In this document: positions 54,504-63,977 of the stretch, one piece after another | Layout: the number at the start of each line of letters is the position of its first letter | Numbering within the stretch: the first letter of the stretch is position 1 | Assembly: GCF_002095395.1 (NCBI RefSeq) | Contig: NZ_MJEI01000104.1 | Span: 171,345 to 235,344 of the forward strand | Reading direction: 5' to 3' | From: Williamsia sp. 1135 | GTDB taxonomy: Bacteria > Actinomycetota > Actinomycetes > Mycobacteriales > Mycobacteriaceae | Length of the DNA: 64,000 nt | Translations under genes and position numbers: made by a program | The notes under the pieces: generated by a model | Databases searched by the model: none | Seen by the model: the letters and a program-made list of their open reading frames with translations, nothing else | What the model was told of the DNA's origin: nothing

Positions 54504-56291
54504 ATGTCTGACTTGTCGAACAAGGGTGTCTCTGCCGGTGATCGGCAGATGGCCCGCGAAGAATTTCTCAGCGCGCCGGGATCGGATGCCCTTCCGGTTC
54601 GGCCTGCCGTCCTCCACTCCTGGCGTCGCTCCCAGGCCCTGCACATCCACGTCGACCGCGTTGAGCTGCCGTTTGTACGGGAACCGGACCTCGACACCCC
54701 GCTGATGAACGCCGCACAGCCGGTCTTGCGATCCATCGCGGAGGACATGTCGTCGCAGCCGGTCAGCGTCATCCTGACCTCGGCCGAGGGACTGATCCTC
54801 GAGCGGTTCTCGTCTGACGCGGGGATCAACCGCGCCCTCGACGACGTGAAGTTGGCCCGCGGTTACAGCTACGCGGAGCAGTTCGTCGGCACCAACGGCA
54901 TCGGCACCGCCATCGAGACGAGGCAGCCGACCTACATCCTCGGCAGCGAGCACTACGTCGGCGAGCTCGGCAAGCTGGCATGCGCGGGTGTGCCCATCCA
55001 CCACCCGGGGTCGGGGACGCTGCTGGGCGTGCTCGACATGACGTGCCGCGCCGAACACGCCAATCCGTTGCTGCTGTCCCTCGCCAAGTCCGCGAGCCGG
55101 CAGATCGAGAGTCAGCTCCTCAGCCAGGCCAACGAGCGTGAGACGGCACTGTTGACGACCTATCTCGCCACCGCCCGTCGCTACAGCCGCGGCGTGCTGG
55201 CCGTCGCCGGGGAGATGGTGTTGATGAACGCGCACCTGCGGCGGACCCTCGATGCGAGAGATCAGATCGCGTTGCTCGAGCACGCTCTCGACATGCAGTC
55301 GATTTCACACACCCGGACCCTCGTCGCCCAGTTGCCCAGTGGTCGTAGCGCGCGGGTCAGTGTCGCCGATCGCAATGAGATCCGTTCGGGGGCAGTGAAC
55401 ATCGTGTTCCACGTGGCTGTGGAGGACTTTCCCGACGCGTCGGGTCCGCTCACTCCGGCACGGGTGGAGGGCGATCCCCTGCCGGCGGGTCTGGTGGGCA
55501 ACAGTGCATCGCTGCGTCGCAGCTACAACCAGGTCCGACGATGTTACGCCGACCGTCACTGGGTGCTCATGGAGGGCGAATCAGGTAGTGGCCGTTCGAC
55601 ATTGGTGAAGTCGGCGGCGCGCAAGCTCGCACCCGCGACACACCTCCTGGTGCTCACCCCGCGTGACTTCGGCGATCCGGAGCGCTTCCTCGATCTGCTG
55701 TCCCAGGAACTCGACTCGAGCGATGCGTTCAACGTCCTGCTCTCCGACATCGACCGGCTCCCCGAGCAGCTGGTCGATCCGGTCGCATTGTTGTTGCAAT
55801 CGGTGGAAGGAACCGGGTGGGTCGCAGCGACGACCAATGCCCAGACCCAGCGGCCGGAGGTCGACGCCACGTTGTTGCCGTTCTTCTCACACACCGTGAC
55901 CGTCCAGGCGCTGCGACACCGCACCGAAGATCTGCACGAGTTGATCCCGCACCTGATCGATCAGATCCACCCGGGGTCGACGGCCCAGTTGACCCCGGCT
56001 GCCGTGCGCGCACTGAGCAAGCATCCCTGGGCCGGCAACGTGACCCAGTTGCGTCGGATCCTGGTGGAGACGCTCAACACCCGCCGCGGAGGTGTGATCG
56101 ACGTCGATCACCTGCCCGCGGAATGCCGCACCTCGGTCCGCCGGACGCTGTCGCAGATAGAATCCCTGGAGCGCGACGCCATCGTCCGCAGCCTGCTCGA
56201 CAACAACGGCAACAAGGCCGATGCTGCTGCGGCCCTGGGGTTCTCCCGTGCCACGATCTACCGGAAGATCAAGGAGTTCGGCATCCACTGA
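54504..56291 (+). CDS. mimR: MimR-type activator (GAF, degenerate AAA+, Fis HTH)
   Basis: 595-residue regulator shaped like an AcoR/NtrC-type sigma-54 activator. N-terminal GAF-like sensing region (about 60-230, YAEQFVGTNGIGTAIET), AAA+ region (about 335-520) with a degenerate Walker A GESGSGRST (Lys replaced by Arg, near residue 360), no GAFTGA motif, and a Fis-type HTH at the C-terminus (NKADAAAALGFSRATIYRKIKEFGI). Actinobacteria lack sigma-54, so it must act on a different holoenzyme. Divergent from mimA; its homologue in mycobacteria is required for expression of mimABCD. ATG at 54504 is chosen; a GTG 15 bases upstream overlaps the ribosome binding site. Confidence 0.93.
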   Translation: MSDLSNKGVSAGDRQMAREEFLSAPGSDALPVRPAVLHSWRRSQALHIHVDRVELPFVREPDLDTPLMNAAQPVLRSIAEDMSSQPVSVILTSAEGLILERFSSDAGINRALDDVKLARGYSYAEQFVGTNGIGTAIETRQPTYILGSEHYVGELGKLACAGVPIHHPGSGTLLGVLDMTCRAEHANPLLLSLAKSASRQIESQLLSQANERETALLTTYLATARRYSRGVLAVAGEMVLMNAHLRRTLDARDQIALLEHALDMQSISHTRTLVAQLPSGRSARVSVADRNEIRSGAVNIVFHVAVEDFPDASGPLTPARVEGDPLPAGLVGNSASLRRSYNQVRRCYADRHWVLMEGESGSGRSTLVKSAARKLAPATHLLVLTPRDFGDPERFLDLLSQELDSSDAFNVLLSDIDRLPEQLVDPVALLLQSVEGTGWVAATTNAQTQRPEVDATLLPFFSHTVTVQALRHRTEDLHELIPHLIDQIHPGSTAQLTPAAVRALSKHPWAGNVTQLRRILVETLNTRRGGVIDVDHLPAECRTSVRRTLSQIESLERDAIVRSLLDNNGNKADAAAALGFSRATIYRKIKEFGIH

Positions 56292-56336
56292 GGCGCCGAC
56301 CCGACCCACGACGAATCGGCAACAGCCTCTCGACGG

Positions 56337-57053
56337 TCAGTTCGGCACGGTCGACGGGGTTCTGACGACGGTGAAGGTGATGTTGGTCCGTAGGACGAAG
56401 CCGAGGTGTTTGTAGAGCTCGATGGCGTTCGTGTTGTCAGCCGCGGCGTGCAGGAATGGCGTCTCGCCGCGGGCGTAGATCCCGTCGGCCACCGCGAGGA
56501 CGAGCCGCGTCGCGAGACCTTCACCACGGAACTGTGCGTCGGTGCACACGGCGCTGATCTCGGTCCAGCCCGGGGGATGCAGTCGTTCCCCCGCCATCGC
56601 GATCAGCTCGCCTTCCCGGCGTATCCCGAGATACGTTCCCAGACGGTATGTTTCGGGTAAGAACGGGCCGGGCTGCGTGCGGGCGATCAGCGCGAGCATG
56701 TCCTCGACGTCATCGGCGCCGAGGCGAACGGCTTCAGGATCCGGACGGGGCTTCAGCGCGGTGGTGGCGATCATCTGAACACCGGGGCCGCTGACGACCA
56801 CCGACCAGCCCTCGGGGAGGCTCGCGACCTCACGGGGGACCGCGACTTCCTGGCCCGGCCCCACGAGCTGGGCGAGCTCGGTCCAGGTGCGCGGATCGTC
56901 GATGTCGCCGATCCCGACGAACGGCGCGATGGTCGGCAGGTAGCGACGTGCGCGGCCGGTGCCCTCGGTCAGTGGAGCATGCACCCCGTTCATGCTCTCC
57001 CAGATGGCGTTTTCGAGTACGGCGGTGTCTGGGGATGTCGGGGCAGCGGTCAT
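56337..57053 (-). CDS. GNAT family acetyltransferase (FR47-like)
   Basis: 238-residue protein whose C-terminal 100 residues are a FR47-like GNAT domain (EISAVCTDAQFRGEGLATRLVLAVADGI, FLHAAADNTNAIELYKHLGF). N-terminal half (about 20-110) is variable with PTIAPFVGIGD. Starts inside the stop of the LLM gene (ATGA overlap), so it is the last gene of that unit. Substrate unknown. Confidence 0.88.
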   Translation of the reverse strand: MTAAPTSPDTAVLENAIWESMNGVHAPLTEGTGRARRYLPTIAPFVGIGDIDDPRTWTELAQLVGPGQEVAVPREVASLPEGWSVVVSGPGVQMIATTALKPRPDPEAVRLGADDVEDMLALIARTQPGPFLPETYRLGTYLGIRREGELIAMAGERLHPPGWTEISAVCTDAQFRGEGLATRLVLAVADGIYARGETPFLHAAADNTNAIELYKHLGFVLRTNITFTVVRTPSTVPN

Positions 57054-58222
57054 CGGTCGGCCCATTCCTTTGCGATCAGTTCGTAGGAGCGCACGCGCGC
57101 TGCGTGGTCATGGGTGATGGTCGTGATCGAGATCTCCGCCGCACCGGTGGCATCACGCAGTTGCTCGAGTTTGTCTGCGACCGTGGCCGGTGAACCGACG
57201 AACTGGGTGAGCACGCGATCGCGGACCAGTTCGCGGTCCTCGTCCGTCCATTCCAGTGCTGCAGCTTCGGCGGGAGTCGGGAACGGGATGGCGCCCTCAC
57301 CGCGCCTAATGCTTCGCACCCAGGGTGCGTATCCGCTGGCGAGTTCGGTTGCCTCCTCGTCGGTTTCGGCGACGACCGCGTCGACCGACACCGCGACGTA
57401 CGGCTCGGGTACCTCCGTCGAGGGCTTGAAGGCAGCGCGGTACGCGTCGACGGCGTCGATGACGGTGCTGGGACTGTGGTGATAGCTGGCCACGAACCGC
57501 AGGCCCTTCGAGCCGGCCACCGTGGCGCTGGAACCGCCTGAAGCGCCGAGGATCCACACCTGGACGTCCGCCCCTTCGCCGGGCGCCGCGTGGGCGGGCA
57601 GTCCTTCGGGGCTCACATAGCTCCCGTCGAGCAGAGCGAGGACTGTGGAGATCTGGTCGTCGTAACCCGGTGCGTATGCGCCGGGTTGTTGCAGGAGATT
57701 CAGCAGATGCGCAACGGCGTTACTCGAGAACGCGGACGAGATGTCGAACTGTTTGGGAAGCAGCAGACCATTCGGGGTGTAGCTGTCCTCGTCATGGGCC
57801 GAGCCGCCGCGAGAGGCGAGATAGCCTTTTCTGGCGCCCTCGGTCACGGACTCCTCGCCGGTGGCCACCTTCGGCTCCGAACGTGAGATCGATCGCCCGA
57901 TCCCCAGATCGAGTCGCCCGGGGTACAGCGCGTTGATGAGCCCGAACTCTTCGACCGTCGAGAGCGGGGTTCGGTGCCCGAATTGCACACCGGCCGAACC
58001 CAATCGGATGGTCGATGTCGATCCGGCGATCAGGGCGATCTCCACCGCGGGCGACGAGCCGATCACACCGGGGTTCAGGTGGTGTTCGGCGAACCAGTAG
58101 CGCGCGTAACCGAAGCGTTCAGCCTGCTGTGCGAGGTCGATGGTGTTGCGCAATGCGGTGGCGTTGTCCGATCCGCTCGAACGTGGAAGCAGATCGAGGA
58201 CGGACAGCGGGATGGGTCCCAT
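57050..58222 (-). CDS. LLM class flavin-dependent oxidoreductase (MsnO8-type)
   Basis: 390-residue luciferase-like protein of the type with VLDLLPRSSG start, WFAEHHLNPGVIGSSPAVEIALIAG and GRLDLGIGRSISRS. It binds FMN/FMNH2 and probably oxidises a small organic compound. A longer insertion around residues 130-180 separates it from the classic family. Nine bases after the NtaA-like gene, same strand. Function inferred from fold only. Confidence 0.88.
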   Translation of the reverse strand: MGPIPLSVLDLLPRSSGSDNATALRNTIDLAQQAERFGYARYWFAEHHLNPGVIGSSPAVEIALIAGSTSTIRLGSAGVQFGHRTPLSTVEEFGLINALYPGRLDLGIGRSISRSEPKVATGEESVTEGARKGYLASRGGSAHDEDSYTPNGLLLPKQFDISSAFSSNAVAHLLNLLQQPGAYAPGYDDQISTVLALLDGSYVSPEGLPAHAAPGEGADVQVWILGASGGSSATVAGSKGLRFVASYHHSPSTVIDAVDAYRAAFKPSTEVPEPYVAVSVDAVVAETDEEATELASGYAPWVRSIRRGEGAIPFPTPAEAAALEWTDEDRELVRDRVLTQFVGSPATVADKLEQLRDATGAAEISITTITHDHAARVRSYELIAKEWADR

Positions 58223-58231
58223 GGGAGTCTC

Positions 58232-59626
58232 CTAGGTGGTGGTCGACGCGTGGGCCGGCAGGTTGTCGTGTGGCCATGGCCGAGCTTGGGCAGTCGGCAG
58301 TCCGAGGTTCTCGCGCAGCGTCGCGCCGGTGTACTCCGTACGGAAGACTCCGCGCTCCTGCAATTCTGGCACGACCTTGGCCGCGAACTCGTCGAGTCCG
58401 GACGGGGTGAGGTGGGGCGCGAGGATGAAACCGTCGGCGGCGTCGGTCTGGACCCGGTGGTTGATCTGCTCGGCGACCTCGGCCGGTGTCCCGATGAACG
58501 ACTGCTTGGCACTGACCTCGACGATCAACTCGCGGATCGACAGGTTCTTGGTCTCGGCCAGGTGTCGCCATTCCTCGATCACGGCAGCCGGATCCTTGAT
58601 GATCCGGCTCTTGCCCTGGACGATCGTCGGTGCCTCGAGGTCGGGTCCGATGTCCGGGAGCGGGCCATCTGGGTCGTACGAGCTCAGGTCGCGATTCCAG
58701 ATCTCCTCGATGAACCCGATCGCGGTCGCGCCGCTGACCTGCTGGCTCCGGATCGCTGCGGCGTTCTCCTGTGCCTCGTCGGTGGTGTCGCCGAGGGCGA
58801 ACGTGGCGGCCGGAAGAATCAGCAGATCGTCAGGGGAGCCGCCGATCGCGACCTTGCGGGCCTTGAGTTCGCGGTAGTACCTGCGCGATTCGTCGATGTC
58901 GCGCACCAGGGTGAAGATCCCGTCGGCATACGCGCCGCCGAAATCTCGACCGGCCTCGGAGTCGCCTGCCTGCAGGATCACCGGATAGCGCTGCGGACTT
59001 GCGGGGACGGAGAATTGGCCGCGGACGTCGAAATGGTCGCCCTGGTGAGCGAAGGCGCCCGTGTCCGGATCACTCCAGAATTGGCCTTCGTGGCCGTCTG
59101 CGACGATCGCATCGGATGGCCACGAATCCCACAGCGCCCGTGCCACATCGAGCAGTTCGGCGGCCCGCTCGTAGCGGTCCTCGTAGGAGAGGTAACCGCC
59201 CCGCCGGAAGTTCTCGCCCGTGAACGCGTCCGACGACGTGACGAGGTTCCACCCGGCTCGTCCACCCGAGAGATGGTCCAGGCTCGCGAATTGCCGGGCC
59301 AGCTCGAACGGTTCGTTGAAGGTCGCATTGATGGTGCCGATCAGGCCGATGTCCGTGGTGACGGCGGCCAGTGCGGCGAGCACCGGCAAGGTATCGGGAC
59401 GGCCGACGACGTCGAGGTCGTGTATCAACCCCTTCTTCTCGCGGAGACGTAGTCCCTCCGCGAGGAAGAAGAAGTCGAACTTGGCGGCTTCGGCGGTCTG
59501 CGCGAGATGTACGAAGCTGCTGAAGTCGATCTGACTGCCCGCCCGCGGATCACTCCAGACCGTGGTGTTGTTGACGCCGGGGAACGCGGCGGCCAAACGC
59601 ACCTGTCTGGGCGGTTTGTCTGTCAT
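58232..59626 (-). CDS. NtaA/SnaA/DszA family FMNH2-dependent monooxygenase
   Basis: 464-residue enzyme of the group that includes nitrilotriacetate monooxygenase, pristinamycin synthase and the sulfone monooxygenase DszA. Typical: FFFLAEGLRLREKKG, GLIGTINATFNEPFELARQFASLDHLSGGRAGWNLVTS and the C-terminal GVFRTEYTGATLRENLGLP. Needs a flavin reductase, not encoded here. Substrate could be an organosulfur, amine or polycarboxylate compound. Overlaps the preceding gene by four bases. Confidence 0.9.
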   Translation of the reverse strand: MTDKPPRQVRLAAAFPGVNNTTVWSDPRAGSQIDFSSFVHLAQTAEAAKFDFFFLAEGLRLREKKGLIHDLDVVGRPDTLPVLAALAAVTTDIGLIGTINATFNEPFELARQFASLDHLSGGRAGWNLVTSSDAFTGENFRRGGYLSYEDRYERAAELLDVARALWDSWPSDAIVADGHEGQFWSDPDTGAFAHQGDHFDVRGQFSVPASPQRYPVILQAGDSEAGRDFGGAYADGIFTLVRDIDESRRYYRELKARKVAIGGSPDDLLILPAATFALGDTTDEAQENAAAIRSQQVSGATAIGFIEEIWNRDLSSYDPDGPLPDIGPDLEAPTIVQGKSRIIKDPAAVIEEWRHLAETKNLSIRELIVEVSAKQSFIGTPAEVAEQINHRVQTDAADGFILAPHLTPSGLDEFAAKVVPELQERGVFRTEYTGATLRENLGLPTAQARPWPHDNLPAHASTTT

Positions 59627-60828
59627 GAGACCTCCGATGATGTCGCGTACCGTGAGCGCGGACGATCCAGGCCGAGGTTGCCGCGCAATGTGTTGGCAGA
59701 GTAGCCATCTGGACGCAGGCCGCGGTGCTGCAGCTCAGGCACCAGGGCCTCGCTGATCAGCGGCAGGTCGATCGCGTTGCTCGCCGGCCGCAGGCGGATG
59801 CCGTCGAGGCCTGCCGTCGTCCACGCCTCGACCAGATCTGCCAGCTCCGACGGCGTGCCGGTGAAGATGTCCGCGTCCGAGGCCAGCGGTTCACCGGACA
59901 GTTCGTCAAGGTGATGCAACCGGTCGACCGCGCGTTCCCGGTCGGGATCCAGCACTACGACAAGGTCGCCGAACACCTTTGCAGGCGGTGTGTTTCGTTC
60001 CGAGGCCGCGGCGAGGTCAACGATCTCGGCACTCACCGAACGGACGTCCGCATTGCTGCGCGGCGTGAACCAGATCAGATCTGCGACGGCCACACCGAGC
60101 CGATAGACGTCGGTCGAATGCGCCAGGACGCCGACGATCGGTTGCCCTTGCGGCGGACGAGGAACCGTGAGCGGACCCTTGACCGAGAAGTGCCTGCCCT
60201 CGAAGTCGATGTAGTGCAACTTGTTCCGGTCGATGAACCGTCCGGTGGACTGATCGCGGATCTCGGCGTCGTCCTCCCAGCTGTCCCAGAGTCGATGCAG
60301 GACCTCTCCGTAGTCCACTGCTTCATCAAACGCGTCGGTGACGAACGACGTATCGGTTGCCGCCTTGAGTTCGGACAGGGTGAGTTCGGGGATGTGCCGG
60401 CGCCCGATGAGCTTTGCCTCGGTGCCGGTGACACCGACCTTGAGTCGTACACCCGCCCGGCCGGAGCTGACGAAGTCGAGAGTCGCGATCGCTTTCGCCA
60501 GGTGAAATGGTTCGGTGTGCGTGACCACTGCGGTGGGAATCAGGCCGATGTGTTTGGTACGGGGTGCAATACGCGATGCGATGAGTACCGAGTCCAGCCT
60601 CCCACGAACCCGGTCGGTGCGCGGGATCGGCGGGCCGTAGGTCTCCGATTGCAGGGCCAGGGTGTCGTCGATGGTGAGGAAATCGAGCAGCCCACGCTCC
60701 GCGGTTTGTGCGAGGTCGACCCAGTACTCGGGATCGGTCAGGCGCTTGGCGTTCTCGGTGTCGTCCCGCCAGGCGGCCGGATGCCAGCCGACCCCGTCGA
60801 GTGCGACCCCGAGGTGTACATGAGTCAT
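59623..60828 (-). CDS. LLM class flavin-dependent oxidoreductase
   Basis: 401-residue luciferase-like protein, related to but shorter than the NtaA-like one. Segments LAQTAERGLLDFLTIDDTLALQS, IASRIAPRTKHIGLIPTAVVTHTEPFHLAKAIATLDFVSSGRAGVRLKVG and the C-terminal GYSANTLRGNLGLDR, the same end motif as the NtaA-like enzyme, suggest a shared ancestry. Overlaps both neighbours by four bases. Confidence 0.88.
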   Translation of the reverse strand: MTHVHLGVALDGVGWHPAAWRDDTENAKRLTDPEYWVDLAQTAERGLLDFLTIDDTLALQSETYGPPIPRTDRVRGRLDSVLIASRIAPRTKHIGLIPTAVVTHTEPFHLAKAIATLDFVSSGRAGVRLKVGVTGTEAKLIGRRHIPELTLSELKAATDTSFVTDAFDEAVDYGEVLHRLWDSWEDDAEIRDQSTGRFIDRNKLHYIDFEGRHFSVKGPLTVPRPPQGQPIVGVLAHSTDVYRLGVAVADLIWFTPRSNADVRSVSAEIVDLAAASERNTPPAKVFGDLVVVLDPDRERAVDRLHHLDELSGEPLASDADIFTGTPSELADLVEAWTTAGLDGIRLRPASNAIDLPLISEALVPELQHRGLRPDGYSANTLRGNLGLDRPRSRYATSSEVS

Positions 60829-61718
60829 CGGGCGACGCCCACCGAACTCTGCCAGTCGGTGACCACCGATTCGTCACCGCCGAACGAGGAGAAATCGGTC
60901 GTCTTGGTGAACGCGTCGATGGCGTGGAGATCGCGGGCGTAGCGCCACAATTCAGCGAACTCGGACAATCGCGGCGCCCCGGTCTTCGCGGCTGCCGCGT
61001 CATAGCGCACCAACGTCACGAACAGCCGGACATCGGCCAGGGTCACGTCATCGCCGAGGAGGAACCGGCTGCCCTGCAGGCGATTGTCGAGCTGGGTGAA
61101 GGCTTTCTGGAGCGTCTCGGCCGCTTCGGCCGCCGCCGGGCCACCACCCGTCGCCACGTGTGCGGTGCTGTTGACGTCGGCGCGCAGCCAGGCCTCCAGC
61201 TCGTCGATCTGGGAACGCAGAGCGGCGGGGTACAGCTCGACCCCACCGTTCGCGGCGACGTCGTACTGCGACGAGAGGTCGGCGTCGAGGGTGGCGAAGT
61301 CGTTGCTGACGACCTTTCCGGTCTCCCGATCCCACAGCGTGGGGACCGAGACGTGGCCGTCGAAGTCCGGCTCGGTGAGGTTGTAGGCCTCGCGGAGCAA
61401 CGTGAAACCGTTGACGGGGTCGGGCCCGTGGGTCTCCCGGAATGCCCAGCCTCGGGCATCACGCTTGCCGTCGACGTAGCTGACGCTGACGGTATCGGAT
61501 AGCCCGGCCAACTCGATGACCAGCGTGACGCGCTGCGCCCACGGGCAGAACCAGCCCGAGTAGACGTGGTACCGATCAGCGACCGCGGGGTACGGGGTCG
61601 AGCCGTCGCCGCTGATCCGGCCGGTGAACCGGTAGATGGGCCGGGTGTCGCCGGGTTCGCGGGAGATCGTGTACTCGCCGTGCGTGGTGGTGTCGGCTGG
61701 GGTGGCGTAATTCGGCAT
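60825..61718 (-). CDS. ECM4/GS-HQR type glutathione S-transferase-like protein
   Basis: 297-residue protein of the xi-class glutathionyl-hydroquinone reductase family. Active-site Cys58 in GWFCPWAQR, typical SVPTLWDRETGKVVSNDF and C-terminal helical domain (FLLGDDVTLADVRLFVTLVRYD). Actinobacteria use mycothiol, so the cosubstrate is probably mycothiol or a xenologue. Placed between flavin monooxygenase genes and the broken FAD oxidoreductase, it may reduce a conjugate released by them. Confidence 0.88.
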   Translation of the reverse strand: MPNYATPADTTTHGEYTISREPGDTRPIYRFTGRISGDGSTPYPAVADRYHVYSGWFCPWAQRVTLVIELAGLSDTVSVSYVDGKRDARGWAFRETHGPDPVNGFTLLREAYNLTEPDFDGHVSVPTLWDRETGKVVSNDFATLDADLSSQYDVAANGGVELYPAALRSQIDELEAWLRADVNSTAHVATGGGPAAAEAAETLQKAFTQLDNRLQGSRFLLGDDVTLADVRLFVTLVRYDAAAAKTGAPRLSEFAELWRYARDLHAIDAFTKTTDFSSFGGDESVVTDWQSSVGVAR

Positions 61719-61720
61719 GG

Positions 61721-62713
61721 TCAGAGCACCTTTTCTGCATTGTGGCTACGGAACGAGAACAACGTGGGAGCGTCTTTGTCGATGGTGAGGTCGGCGAGCA
61801 GTCGGCCGATGGCGGGGACGAACTTGAAGCCGTGTCCGGAGAACCCGGCGGCGACGGCGACCGGTCCCACTCGGTCGATGACGAAGTTCGAGTCGGGTGT
61901 GGTGGCGTAGGTGCAGCTGATCGGGGTCGGCGCGTCGGCATCGACACCGGGAACCCACTGGCGGACGTAGTCCTGGAGTGCGGCGAATTGGCGTGGTTCG
62001 GCAGTGAAGTCGCGGTGGTCGGGATCGACGACGGGGCCGACGCCGTGGAACCCGACTTTGACTCCCTCGACGCCGGAGGACAGGCCGTAGACCCCACCGA
62101 ACTCTGGGGCATCGCGTGCGTCGGGGTCGTGCAGGATCCCGAAGCTGGGCCAGTCGGCGGTCGGGTCGCGTGGTGCGAAATGGGCAGGTTGTTCCTGGGT
62201 GACACGGATCGGGGGTAGCGGTGCGATGTTCCGGAGGAGCTTGTCGGCCCACGCCCCGGCAGCAACCACGACCCGCCGGGCGCTGTACTCATGGTCGGCG
62301 GTGCGCACGGTGACGGAATCGTCGTCTGTGACCTCGATCGATATCACCTGCGATTCGTGTCGGACTTCGACGCCGCGGGCGGCTGCGGCCTGTTGCAGCG
62401 CCGCCACGGCATGGTCGGCGTGCAGTCGCCCACTGTTCGGGTAGTACAACGAGCGGTCCGTAAACGTGATTCCCGGCCACCGCTCCGACGCCTCGTCGGG
62501 GTCCAGCCACTGGTGGTCGACGCCGAGGTCAGCGAGGGTGTCGGCAATTTGAATCAGGTAGGGCGTAAATCCCTGATCGACTCCGCCGGTGACCGTGAGG
62601 AGCGGCGATCCCGACTCGCTTTCGAGTTCCGCCCACTGTTGTTCGGCTTCGCGCGCCAACTCGACATAGGTCCGGTCGGCGTAGGAGGTGCGGAAGATGC
62701 GGGAGCTGAGGTT
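61721..62713 (-). pseudogene. FAD-dependent amine/sarcosine oxidase-like protein, 5' end removed by an IS
   Basis: The remaining 330 residues match the C-terminal three quarters of a SoxA/N-methyltryptophan oxidase family protein (SRIFRTSYADRTYVELAREAEQQW, WPGITFTDRSLYYPNSGRLHADHAVAALQ, SNFVIDRVGPVAVAAGFSGHGFKFVPAIGRL). The N-terminal dinucleotide-binding GxGxxG segment and about 45 residues are missing; the reading frame begins inside the IS at 62734. Without the FAD site it is almost surely inactive. It was probably the first gene of the minus-strand flavin unit; the IS may now provide or block its promoter. Confidence 0.88.
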
Positions 62714-62751
62714 CCCCCCAAACCGTAGAGGCATCGATAATGAGGAGCACG

Positions 62752-63042
62752 ATGTCTGAGAAGCGGAAGAAGTACGACCGGGAGTTCCGTGATGGGGCGG
62801 TCCGGATCGTCGAGGAGACGGGTAAACCGATCGCCCAGGTCGCGCGCGATCTGGGGGTCAACGAGGGCACCCTGGGCAACTGGGTCAACCGTGCGCGCGC
62901 CGAGCGCGGCGGCGAGGATGAGGCGAGCGGCGATAGTGCTGCCGAGCTCAAGCGGTTGCGTGCCGAGGTGGCCGAGTTGCGGATGGAGCGCGATGTTTTA
63001 AAACGATCGGTGGTCCTGTGGGTGAAGGAGGCGACGAAGTGA
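62752..63042 (+). CDS. IS3-family transposase OrfA
   Basis: 96-residue N-terminal transposase part. Helix-turn-helix at about residues 12-50 (REFRDGAVRIVEETGKPIAQ, ARDLGVNEGTLGNWV) and a leucine-zipper-like helix (ELKRLRAEVAELRMERDVLKR). ATG at 62752 (agaagc... with gagg upstream) or 62740. Its end overlaps orfB by 25 bases. Confidence 0.92.
   Translation: MSEKRKKYDREFRDGAVRIVEETGKPIAQVARDLGVNEGTLGNWVNRARAERGGEDEASGDSAAELKRLRAEVAELRMERDVLKRSVVLWVKEATK
62997..63003 (+). promoter_or_regulatory. slippery heptamer for -1 frameshift orfA/orfB
   Basis: T TTA AAA is in the correct zero-frame phase for a -1 slip from orfA; orfB lies in the -1 frame and is open from here. The OrfAB fusion would be the active transposase. 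Inference from motif and frames. Confidence 0.65.
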
Positions 63043-63977
63043 TGCTGGCCCGCTTCATCGCAGAGCAGAGGACCACCTATCGAGTGCCACATACGGTCAC
63101 GTGCGCGCTGCTTGGCGTGAGTATGGCGTGGTTCTACAAGTGGTTCAAGCGTTCTCAAAAGCCGGGTGCAGCAACAGGATTGCATACCGCGCGTGACTAT
63201 CGGCGCGACACGGTAGACCGCGCAGTCAAGGTCAAGTTCATGACATTGCGGGGCTTGCATGGTTCCCCGCGGCTGCACGTGGACCTGCGTGAGGACGGGT
63301 GGACAGTGAGCGAGAAGACGGTCGCGGATTCGATGCGCCGGCAGGGTTTGGTGGCACGCCGGATCCGTCGCCGAAACGGGCTGACCCGGCAGGACAAGAC
63401 GGCACCGAAGTTCCCGGATCTGGTGCGCCGGAACTTCACCGCGACGCGTCCGAACGAGAAGTGGGTCGGCGATATCACCGAGATCCCGACTGCGGCCGGG
63501 AAGTTGTATCTGGCGACCGTGATCGACCTCTACAGCCGCCGATTGCTGGGTGCGGCCACCAGCGTGCATCCAGACGCACCGCTCGCGTGTGCAGCAATCG
63601 AGATGGCGGTGGCCACCCGAGGCGGTAAGCAGGCCATAAGGCGTGACGAGGAGTCCGAACGGGTCATCTTCCACAGTGACCGCGGGTCGACGTACACCTC
63701 CAACAAGTTCACCAAGCTGTGCCGTCGGATGGGACTCCGTCAGTCGATGGGCCGCGTCGGGTCATGCTTCGACAATGCCGCTGCCGAAGCGTTCTTCTCT
63801 TCCCTGGAGTGGGAGGTACTGTCACGCAACGATTTCGAGACTCTTGCCGGAGCCAAGGCCGGTGTGCTTGACTGGTGTTACGGCTTCTACAACCACGTCC
63901 GCCGGCACTCCACGATTGGGATGGTCAGCCCCATCGACTACGAGAACGCTGCAGTCGCGGAGCCCGAAGCCGCATAG
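63018..63977 (+). CDS. IS3-family transposase OrfB (DDE integrase)
   Basis: 319-residue catalytic part. HTH_21 region (VKFMTLRGLHGSPRLHVDLRE) and the rve integrase core with the DDE residues: D in WVGDITEI, D in FHSDRGSTY and E in NAAAEAFFSSLEWE. C-terminus FYNHVRRHSTIGMVSPIDYE is typical. Intact, so the element may be mobile. Start at 63018 is nominal; expression is probably by frameshift from orfA. Confidence 0.93.
   Translation: MGEGGDEVMLARFIAEQRTTYRVPHTVTCALLGVSMAWFYKWFKRSQKPGAATGLHTARDYRRDTVDRAVKVKFMTLRGLHGSPRLHVDLREDGWTVSEKTVADSMRRQGLVARRIRRRNGLTRQDKTAPKFPDLVRRNFTATRPNEKWVGDITEIPTAAGKLYLATVIDLYSRRLLGAATSVHPDAPLACAAIEMAVATRGGKQAIRRDEESERVIFHSDRGSTYTSNKFTKLCRRMGLRQSMGRVGSCFDNAAAEAFFSSLEWEVLSRNDFETLAGAKAGVLDWCYGFYNHVRRHSTIGMVSPIDYENAAVAEPEAA

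Noticed and set aside
56337..57053. Mycothiol synthase (MshD)
   Set aside because: MshD has two GNAT domains of about 150 residues each; this has one clear GNAT domain and a shorter unrelated N-terminus.
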